From JBASNZ01 sp049657775 (lineage in GTDB: Bacteria; Actinomycetota; Coriobacteriia; Anaerosomatales; Anaerosomataceae), in the NCBI GenBank assembly GCA_049657775.1, contig JBASNZ010000050.1:9076-73075 (forward strand): a stretch of 64,000 bases of DNA, written 5' to 3'. Position numbers and translations under genes: made by a program. Positions 25,777 through 32,076 of this stretch are shown here, in pieces (position 1 is the first letter of the stretch; every line of letters begins with the position of its first letter). Under the pieces are notes generated by a model. The model made no database searches, had not been told where the DNA came from, and saw nothing but the letters and a program-made list of their open reading frames with translations.

Positions 25777-25925
25777 GTGTCACTCCTCGGTATGCGGGCG
25801 GTCCATGAACTCTTCGAGCAGCTGCATGCTCACATCATCGCGATACTCACCCTATCAGGGCAACTGTGCCCTGTCTCAAATCCCTACTGCTGGCGTCAGA
25901 ATTGAGTGGGAAGAAGGTGGTCCCC

Positions 25926-26097
25926 ATGACAACTGCGAGACCAAACAAGCTGTCGACGGCACCCATCAGCGGTGCTGCCCGCCGAGGACCTCGATTGTGC
26001 GCGGATGTTCAATGGCATTTGCGAGACCGACTCGGCGTACGCTGCGTGGTTCCGCGATTCCCAGGGCAACATGATCAACATCGAGCAGCTCAAGTAG
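25926..26097 (+). pseudogene. VOC (glyoxalase/bleomycin-resistance) family remnant with middle deleted
   Basis: ATG 25926 has an AAGGTGG site and starts MTTARPNKLSTAPISGA. A frameshift near 25975 leads to AVLPAEDLDCARMF, the typical first strand-helix of VOC proteins (lpA.DLdrAr.FY). Directly after it comes NGICETDSAYAAWFRDSQGN followed by MINIEQLK, the typical last strands (aWFrDpdGNi...eQ). About 65-75 central residues are missing. The two ends are clear in the same 170 nt, so this is a deleted gene and not chance similarity. Confidence 0.65.
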
Positions 26098-26120
26098 CGA
26101 ACGGGTGGATAAGTATCATG

Positions 26121-26146
26121 CGGGGCGTCGCGAATGCGGCGCCCCG
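26121..26146. terminator. Hairpin after the VOC remnant
   Basis: CGGGGCG (26121-26127) pairs with CGCCCCG (26140-26146), with three more pairs inside after one mismatch and a GAAT loop. Confidence 0.5.
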
Positions 26147-26163
26147 ATTCGTACCCGAACGCA

Positions 26164-26191
26164 GAGAGGGCCACCTTTCGGCGGCCCTCTC
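26164..26191. terminator. Second hairpin, probably bidirectional
   Basis: GAGAGGGCC (26164-26172) pairs with GGCCCTCTC (26183-26191) around a 10-nt loop. It lies between the VOC remnant and the dioxygenase gene, in a non-coding gap. Nothing else is seen in 26192-26414 except the 16S-end-like 15-mer. Confidence 0.55.
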
Positions 26192-26318
26192 CCATCGCTG
26201 CTGCTTGGACAGCGACGTTCATCCATTTTGCGGGTGGTGCTTTGCATCCGGGCTACTCGCCCGAACGGCGCCGTCCTAGGAAGTGGGCACCTCCGCAGCG
26301 ATGTCATGTCTACTCAAC

Positions 26319-26333
26319 GCTGGATCACCTCCT
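26319..26333 (+). other. 15-nt match to the conserved 3' end of 16S rRNA
   Basis: GCTGGATCACCTCCT is identical to the near-universal 16S 3' terminus; its reverse strand is a perfect extended Shine-Dalgarno sequence. The match does not extend on either side, no rRNA gene is present, and no convincing start codon lies at proper distance on the minus strand. Confidence 0.4.
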
Positions 26334-26414
26334 CGGATCGTCGGGCCGCCGGATCGCGCCCTCGGGATGCACCCGTGATACTCGACAAGCGAGGAACGTG
26401 CCGGGTATGCGGGA

Positions 26415-27290
26415 TCACATGTTCGTTTGGTCGGCGGGCATGTTGCCCGGACGGGGAAGCCCTGTGGGTGCTACCGTGGCGCCTCGTGTCCGGTTCTCCT
26501 CGGCGGCCACATCGAGCTGGAACGCGGCCATAGAGACCGACCCGTACGCGAGGCCATCCACGAGCACCTCGGGTTGGCGTCCGCTGACCGCGGCAAGCCC
26601 GGCGAAGTAGATCAGCGGGATGAAGTGCTCCGGGGTCGGGGCCGCCATGGCGTAGTCACCGTCACGCGTGAGCCTCGCGATATCCCCCGGCGCGGAAAGC
26701 ATCAGATCCCGGGTGGTGGTGTCGAATCTGCGCGCCCAATCGAAGCCCTCATCAGGCTGCGCCCAGTCGACACGACGGAGATTGTGGACCAGGTTTCCGC
26801 TGCCCATGATCACCACCCCCCGGCGGCGGAGTGGAGCGAGCCGTTCTGCCAGTTCCAGGTGGTAGTCGAACGGCTTGAGAGCATTGATCGACAGCTGCAC
26901 CACCGGTACATCCGCGGTCGGAAATGCATGGGCCAGCACCGACCATGCGCCATGGTCCAGGCCCCAACTCCCGCTGTCGAGCCCGACTCGGTCAGGCCTG
27001 ACAAGCTCCGCCACCTCGTCGGCCAACTCGACCGAACCCGGAGCGGGGTACTGGAACTCCTCCAGCTCCCTGGGGAAGCCGTAGAAGTCGTGGATCGTGC
27101 GCGGTTGGGGCATGGCCGTGAGCGCGGTGGCATTTGTGAACCAGTGCGCCGAGACCATCAGGATCGCCCGGGGCGCTCCGCATGCGGCGCCGAAATCGCT
27201 CCAGGCCTGAGTGAACCGGTTGTGCTCGATCGCGTTCATGGGATTGCCGTGTCCGAGAAAAGCGGTCGGCATCTCGACTGCGGTGGGCAC
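26415..27290 (-). CDS. ygiD: Extradiol ring-cleavage dioxygenase, DODA/YgiD type
   Basis: 291 aa from GTG 27290, four nt after AAGGAGG; an internal ATG six codons on is less well placed. It belongs to the class III LigB-like family acting on DOPA and other catechols. Metal and catalytic residues are visible in FLGHGNPMNAIE, VSAHWF, RTIHDFYGFP, LDHGAWSVL and MGSGNLVHNL. In E. coli the family member is zinc-dependent 4,5-DOPA dioxygenase. The natural substrate here is unknown. The C-terminus (RTRGATVAPTGLPRPGN) extends slightly past the usual end. Its upstream region holds a decayed methyltransferase gene. Confidence 0.85.
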   Translation of the reverse strand: MPTAVEMPTAFLGHGNPMNAIEHNRFTQAWSDFGAACGAPRAILMVSAHWFTNATALTAMPQPRTIHDFYGFPRELEEFQYPAPGSVELADEVAELVRPDRVGLDSGSWGLDHGAWSVLAHAFPTADVPVVQLSINALKPFDYHLELAERLAPLRRRGVVIMGSGNLVHNLRRVDWAQPDEGFDWARRFDTTTRDLMLSAPGDIARLTRDGDYAMAAPTPEHFIPLIYFAGLAAVSGRQPEVLVDGLAYGSVSMAAFQLDVAAEENRTRGATVAPTGLPRPGNMPADQTNM

Positions 27291-27344
27291 GAGTCCTCCT
27301 TGGGGGATGCGGTGTGCCATATGCATACCCGTTGGAGGACCGAC

Positions 27345-27613
27345 ACGAGCGCAGAACGCTACCATCGTGGAAAACCACCGGAAGTCGAGGAACGGATACT
27401 CCTTGAGCGACGTCACGCGAACGGCCGAGACGGCGGCAACGAGCGCTCCGATCAACTCCTCGCAGGTGGCTGCCAGGAGTACGACTCAACGCTGTCGATC
27501 GTGTCGCGGCCTTCCAGGGAGTCTTCGACGCCATAGAAGTCCGAATCGAAGTGCGCGTCGGCCCATAGGTTCCACAGCGCACCGTTCGCCTCGGTCAGTT
27601 CGTTCTCGGTCAC
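27345..27613 (-). pseudogene. Class I SAM-methyltransferase remnant with the SAM-binding core deleted
   Basis: GTG 27613 overlaps the ABC permease stop (GTGA) and opens a 53-codon frame: ALWNLWADAHFDSDFYGVED then SLEGRDTIDSVE. This matches the N-terminus of a common methyltransferase family (W..wA..HFdSdFYdVE.F..G..tLd.iE). Right after it, in another frame, comes TCEELIGALVAA then VTSLKEYPFLDFRWFSTMV, the family's C-terminal part. The central 130-150 residues with the glycine loop are gone, and at least one more single-base lesion separates the pieces. It was originally the third gene of the ABC operon. Confidence 0.65.
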
Positions 27614-28410
27614 GCGACGTCTCTTCTGCTGAATACGACGACGCTCGCGATGAGCGCGGCAAGCGAGATGGCACCAAGGACCCACCACACGCTCGGCTCG
27701 ACGACGCCCTTGTCCAGAATCGTCGCCGAGTCCCAGTACCTGAAGAGGTTGACCGGCTCAAGTGCTTCCGCCCACTCGGCGCTGCCCGCCAGGAAGTGCA
27801 CGACCCACATGACTCCGAGTACGCCGCCAGCGATGCCGGCGGGCCTGGCGGATTCACGCGATGCGCTCGCCAGCAACATCGCAACGCTCGATATCGCCAA
27901 TGAGAGGAGCCCCCCAACAGCCGCAGCCAGCCACAGATTGCCGACGTCGTATCCGATGTCGAACACAAGCGCGGTGATCTGGATCGATGCGAACGTCGAA
28001 ACCACGAGCACCGCAACGAAGACGGCCAGCGCGACCGATCGGGTAGTGGCCAGCGATCGGCGCGACACAGGCTGAGCCAGCAGCAGCTCCATGGTCCCGG
28101 ACGCGATTTCGCTCGAGTAGCTCTTGACCGCGAATGTGATTCCCGCGGCAGCCATGATGAGCACCCAGATGAAGCCGGTGTACTCCGTAGCGATGAAACC
28201 CCCGAACGTGAACAAAGAAACTCCACTGCCGCCCGAGAAGAACGCGAGGATCTCCTCGGGCATGGTCTCGATGATCGCGTCGAGGTTGGTCTTTGCGATG
28301 ATCGGGAAGTACCAGGTGATCATGACCGAGTACGAGATCAGGCTGATCGAATACCACATGAGCGCTGTGCGACGCTGATAGAGCGTCGCCTTGAGCAGAT
28401 GCCAGTTCAC
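27610..28410 (-). CDS. ABC-2 type transporter permease
   Basis: 266 aa from GTG 28410, overlapping the ATPase gene stop (GTGA). About six transmembrane helices: near 20-40, 62-85 after EEILAFFSGGSGVSLFTFGGFIATE, 108-140 and on to 240-260. A coupling-helix region SSEIASGTMELLLAQPVSRR is typical of the ABC-2 family. It works with the ATPase just upstream in an export system. Homologues include bacteriocin-immunity and drug or sodium exporters, and the substrate is not known. It ends before a methyltransferase remnant that was once coupled to it. Confidence 0.88.
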   Translation of the reverse strand: MNWHLLKATLYQRRTALMWYSISLISYSVMITWYFPIIAKTNLDAIIETMPEEILAFFSGGSGVSLFTFGGFIATEYTGFIWVLIMAAAGITFAVKSYSSEIASGTMELLLAQPVSRRSLATTRSVALAVFVAVLVVSTFASIQITALVFDIGYDVGNLWLAAAVGGLLSLAISSVAMLLASASRESARPAGIAGGVLGVMWVVHFLAGSAEWAEALEPVNLFRYWDSATILDKGVVEPSVWWVLGAISLAALIASVVVFSRRDVA

Positions 28411-29321
28411 GACTGCTCACCGCCTTCCGGGTCGCCGTCCCGGTAGAACTCCATGAAGACGTCCTCGAGCGATGCGCGGGTGATCTGGAGGTCGCGGACC
28501 GGCTGCGTGGCGAGCGCGGCGATGAGCGCGTCCATGTCATCGCCCCTGACGGTCGCGTGCAACATCGTAGGGGCCGGCTGCTCGGCGGTCTTGACCCCGG
28601 GCACCTCCGACAGCAGCGACAGCGAGACCTCCTCGGCGAAGGTCACTTCGACGTCGCGCATACGCTTCTCGAGTAGGCTTGCCACGGACTCCTCGGCCAT
28701 GAGCATGCCCGCTCGCACGATGCCGACGCGCTCACACAGCCGTTCGACCTCGCTGAGGATGTGGCTCGATAGGAAGACGGTCGCTCCAGCGCGCACACGC
28801 TCCTCGACCACCTCGAACACAGTCTGCTGGTTGAGCGGGTCAAGACCGCTCGTGGGCTCGTCGAGTACGAGGAGGTCAGGGTCGTGCGCCAGTCCCAAGA
28901 TGAGCGCGAGTTTTTGCTTGTTGCCCTTGGAGAGCTCCTTCACCTTGCGCGACGGGTCGAAGTCGAAGCGCTCCAGCAGTTCCTTCTCGCGCGGGCGCTT
29001 CCCGCCGCGGAATCCCGCTATGTAGTCCAGGTGCCACCGTCCGGTCTCACGGTCGTAGAGGTGCACCTCGCCGGCCACGTATCCGATGCGCTGCCGTAGT
29101 TTCGCGCCGTCGAGTGTGACGCGCTCGCCAAGAACATGAGCCTCGCCACGAGTGGCCTTGAGTATGCCGAGCAGACACCGGATCGTCGTGGTCTTACCGG
29201 CGCCATTGGGCCCGAGGAACCCGAACGTCTCGCTCTGTTGCACGGAGAGCGTGAGCTCCTCGATCCCCCGTTGCTTGCCGTAGTACTTGGTAAGCCCGGA
29301 GCACTCGATGACCGCTGCCAT
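28407..29321 (-). CDS. ABC-2 type transporter ATPase
   Basis: 304 aa from ATG 29321, with AGGAGG seven nt upstream. It has Walker A GPNGAGKTT, Q-loop YVAGEVHLYD, signature LSKGNKQKLALILGL (LSKGN variant in place of LSGGQ), Walker B LLVLDEPTSGLD and the switch His in FLSSHILSE. A C-terminal 80-residue regulatory region ends with ASLEDVFMEFY, characteristic of DrrA/CcmA-type exporters. It is cytoplasmic and drives the permease encoded with a four-nt overlap. It is divergent from the aminotransferase gene. Confidence 0.92.
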   Translation of the reverse strand: MAAVIECSGLTKYYGKQRGIEELTLSVQQSETFGFLGPNGAGKTTTIRCLLGILKATRGEAHVLGERVTLDGAKLRQRIGYVAGEVHLYDRETGRWHLDYIAGFRGGKRPREKELLERFDFDPSRKVKELSKGNKQKLALILGLAHDPDLLVLDEPTSGLDPLNQQTVFEVVEERVRAGATVFLSSHILSEVERLCERVGIVRAGMLMAEESVASLLEKRMRDVEVTFAEEVSLSLLSEVPGVKTAEQPAPTMLHATVRGDDMDALIAALATQPVRDLQITRASLEDVFMEFYRDGDPEGGEQS

Positions 29322-29335
29322 CGTCGAACCTCCTC

Positions 29336-29364
29336 TTGGGTCGATGTCACGCCAAGACGATACT
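29336..29364 (+). promoter_or_regulatory. Promoter of the class V aminotransferase gene
   Basis: TTGGGT (29336-29341), 17-bp spacer, GATACT (29359-29364), with start near 29371 and a short leader. Confidence 0.5.
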
Positions 29365-29386
29365 CCTTGCACCCACAGGCGTTACC

Positions 29387-30874
29387 ATGAGTCGGGTGAT
29401 TCGGCTCAACAAGCGAAGGGCGCGGAGAATGCACGCTGACCGACCACGTATGCAGGACGCGTACAATGAGTTCCTCGCCGCGTACCCCGGATACGGGTCC
29501 GAGGCGATCGATGCGCTCCGTACGAGCGACTATGCGCGACTGGACGACAACGGCGTCGTGTACCTCGACTACACGGGTGCCGGGCTGTACGCGGCATCGC
29601 AGATCATCCGCCACAAGGAACTCCTTGACCACGGCGTCTTCGGCAACCCCCACTCAAAGAACCCCACGTCGCTGGCGGCAACTGCGCTTGTCGAACGCGC
29701 CAGGGAGGCCGTGCTGGCGCATTTCAACGCCGATCCCGCCGAATACGAGGTCATCTTCACCCCCAACGCGAGTGGCGCGCTCAAGCTGATCGGCGAGTCG
29801 TACCCGTTCTGCCCGGACGCCGTCTACCTGCTCGCCTACGACAACCACAACTCGGTCAACGGCATCCGCGAGTTCGCGCGTCGCGCCGGTGCGACCGTCG
29901 TGTACGTACCGGTCCGCCACCCGGACCTGCGCCTCGACGGCGATCTCATCAACCGGGCGCTCGACGAGGACCTCCCGCCCGGCCAGTGCGGGCTGTTCGC
30001 ATATCCCGCGCAGTCCAACTTCTCGGGCGTGCAACACCCGCTGGAGTGGGTGGAGCGCGCCCGCTCCCGTGGCTGGGATGTTGTGCTCGACGCAGCGGCG
30101 TTCACGCCGACGAACCGGCTCGACCTTTCGGTGGTCAAGCCCGACTACGTGCCCGTCTCGTTCTACAAGATGTTCGGCTACCCCACCGGCACGGGCGCGC
30201 TCATCGCACGTCACGAAGCGCTTGCAAAGCTGCGGCGCCCGTGGTTTGCGGGAGGAACCATCACGCTCGCAAGCGTGCAGGACGAAGGCTGGTACCGACT
30301 GGCGCCGGGACACGCCGGCTTTGAGGACGGCACCGTGGACTTCCTCGGATTGCCCGGCGTGACGATCGGACTCGAGCACCTGGCGCAGGTGGGGATCGAC
30401 GCCATCCACGAGCGCGTGATGGCGCTTGCCGAGTGGCTCCTGGGAGAGATGACGGCGCTCTCGCACTCGAACGGGGCTCCGATGGTGCGCGTGTTCGGTC
30501 CCACCACCACCGAGGAACGCGGTGCGACCATCGCGTTCTATCTGCTCGATCCCGCCGGTGAGGTCTACGACGTGCGGTGCATGGAGCGCCTGGCCGGCGA
30601 CATCGACATCAGCGTCCGGACGGGCTGCTTCTGCAATCCCGGCGACGGGGAGATCGCGCATCAGATCACGCGCGATGAGATGGCGAGCTGCTTCAAGCAG
30701 CCCGAGGTGCCCGTCACCCTCGAGGACTGCCAGGTCATCATCTCGGACGCCACAGGAAAGGTGCCCAACACGATTCGTATCTCGCTCGGAATCGCATCCA
30801 ACTTCGCCGACGTGTGGGCGTTCATGCGATTTGCCGAGTCCTTCCGCGACCGACCCTCAAGCGAAGTGCGCTGA
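29387..30874 (+). CDS. Class V aminotransferase, Moco-sulfurase/cysteine-desulfurase-like
   Basis: 495 aa from ATG 29387; ATG 29429 is an alternative, and neither has a good ribosome site. The PLP fold of the NifS superfamily is clear: VYLDYTGAGLYAASQ, IFTPNASGALKLIGE, YDNHNSVNGIREFARR, WDVVLDAAAFTPTN and SFYKMFGYPTGTG with PLP lysine 261. SVRTGCFCNPGDGE near residue 425 resembles the catalytic-cysteine loop of molybdenum-cofactor sulfurases rather than SufS. No MOSC domain follows. It may hand persulfide sulfur to a metal enzyme. No Moco or Fe-S assembly genes are adjacent, so the acceptor is open. Confidence 0.8.
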   Translation: MSRVIRLNKRRARRMHADRPRMQDAYNEFLAAYPGYGSEAIDALRTSDYARLDDNGVVYLDYTGAGLYAASQIIRHKELLDHGVFGNPHSKNPTSLAATALVERAREAVLAHFNADPAEYEVIFTPNASGALKLIGESYPFCPDAVYLLAYDNHNSVNGIREFARRAGATVVYVPVRHPDLRLDGDLINRALDEDLPPGQCGLFAYPAQSNFSGVQHPLEWVERARSRGWDVVLDAAAFTPTNRLDLSVVKPDYVPVSFYKMFGYPTGTGALIARHEALAKLRRPWFAGGTITLASVQDEGWYRLAPGHAGFEDGTVDFLGLPGVTIGLEHLAQVGIDAIHERVMALAEWLLGEMTALSHSNGAPMVRVFGPTTTEERGATIAFYLLDPAGEVYDVRCMERLAGDIDISVRTGCFCNPGDGEIAHQITRDEMASCFKQPEVPVTLEDCQVIISDATGKVPNTIRISLGIASNFADVWAFMRFAESFRDRPSSEVR

Positions 30875-31004
30875 GGGAGCCGCTACCGACGGCGTTGCTG
30901 ACGTCATTCGAGGGCACCGATCGCGCGATCCGAGAACCAGGAACGCCCAGCTGCAGGACCGCTCGGCAGTCCGAGCTGCGCACGATCCTGAAGCCGATCT
31001 CGCG

Positions 31005-32003
31005 CTAGGCGGTCTGCGACCCGATGTACGCGCGATACTCCACGAGGAGGGCGTCCAGCTCGGCGTAGCTGCGCGCGATGTTCGCCGCATCGCGAATGCG
31101 GGTCGCCCCAGGCATCTCAGTGATGTACCAGGCCACGTGCTTGCGCATCCGCGTGAACGCGTGCTCGCCGCCGAAGGCCACAAGCGCGGCCGCATGCTCG
31201 CGTGCCATGTCGATGCGCTCGAGCGCTGTCGGGGCTGGTATCTCCTCGCCGCGCTCGATAAGGGCGCGCGCCTGCGCGAAGATCCACGGATCGCCCTGCG
31301 CTCCGCGGGCGATCATCACCGCGTCGACCCCCGTGCGCTCAAACATCGCCAGCGCGTCGCGCGCCGAGAACACGTCTCCGCTGCCGATGACCGGCACGCT
31401 CACCGTGGCCTTCACCGCGGCGATCACGTCCCAGTCCGCGGCGCCGCGGTAGAACTGCCCCCGGGTGCGTCCGTGGACGCACACCGCAGCCGCCCCCGCC
31501 TCCTCCATCGCCTGCGCGAACTCGACGGCGTTGCCGGTCACATCGTCCCAGCCCTTCCGGAACTTGGCGGTCACCGGCACCCCGCTCGCCCCGGTAACGG
31601 CCCGCACGATCTCGGCCGCAAGCTCCGGCGTACGCATGAGTGCGCTGCCCTCGCCCTTGTTCACGACCTTGGTGACCGGGCAGCCCATGTTGATGTCGAT
31701 GAGCGCCACGTTCTCGCCATGCCTCTCGACGATCCGGGCCGCCTGTGTGGCCATCAGTTCCGGCTCGGCGCCGAAGAGCTGGACGCCGCACGGTGTCTCC
31801 TCGGGATGAAACGTGAGCAGCGCACGCGAGACCGGCGCGTCCGGGTTGTAGTGCAGCCCCTTGGCGCTGATCATCTCGGTGTAGGTAAGCCCCGCGCCCA
31901 TCCGCTTGCAGATGCCGCGGAACGGCGCCTCCGTGATGCCCGCCATCGGCCCGAGCACGACCCTGGCCGAGGAGAGAAGCGTCTTGATGTCGAGGCTGTT
32001 CAT
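31005..32003 (-). CDS. dusB: tRNA-dihydrouridine synthase
   Basis: 332 aa from ATG 32003. FMN-dependent TIM-barrel enzyme that reduces uridines in the tRNA D-loop. Family motifs: VVLGPMAGITEAPFRGICKR, the catalytic-Cys segment DINMGCPVTKVVNKGEGSAL, TAKFRKGWDD, CVHGRTRGQFYRGAADW and IGSGDVFSARDA (phosphate site). The subgroup is DusB-like. Minus-strand TAGTCT (32015-32010) ends six nt before the ATG and there is no Shine-Dalgarno site, so a leaderless mRNA is predicted. The gene is monocistronic as far as can be seen. Confidence 0.93.
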   Translation of the reverse strand: MNSLDIKTLLSSARVVLGPMAGITEAPFRGICKRMGAGLTYTEMISAKGLHYNPDAPVSRALLTFHPEETPCGVQLFGAEPELMATQAARIVERHGENVALIDINMGCPVTKVVNKGEGSALMRTPELAAEIVRAVTGASGVPVTAKFRKGWDDVTGNAVEFAQAMEEAGAAAVCVHGRTRGQFYRGAADWDVIAAVKATVSVPVIGSGDVFSARDALAMFERTGVDAVMIARGAQGDPWIFAQARALIERGEEIPAPTALERIDMAREHAAALVAFGGEHAFTRMRKHVAWYITEMPGATRIRDAANIARSYAELDALLVEYRAYIGSQTA

Positions 32004-32009
32004 GGTGGG

Positions 32010-32015
32010 AGACTA
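32010..32015 (-). promoter_or_regulatory. -10 box for leaderless dusB mRNA
   Basis: TAGTCT on the minus strand, six nt before ATG 32003. The -35 region overlaps the terminator hairpin of the upstream gene. Confidence 0.5.
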
Positions 32016-32018
32016 GCA

Positions 32019-32053
32019 CGGGAGGAGCGGCCCGTAACGGCCCGCTCCTCCCG
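32019..32053 (-). terminator. 12-bp terminator hairpin
   Basis: Perfect arms 32019-32030 and 32042-32053, 11-nt loop. It ends the surface-protein gene just upstream of dusB. Confidence 0.75.
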
Positions 32054-32076
32054 GGTGCAAGACGGTTCCCGGGCGC

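Noticed and set aside
26116..26307. 63-codon minus-strand frame downstream of the perfect Shine-Dalgarno-like 15-mer
   Set aside because: The distance to ATG 26307 is about 20 nt, it runs through both terminator hairpins, and its composition is not coding-like.
30875..31004. tRNA-like or small gene between the aminotransferase and dusB
   Set aside because: Hairpins are present but there is no cloverleaf or T-loop consensus; short open frames have no ribosome site or family.
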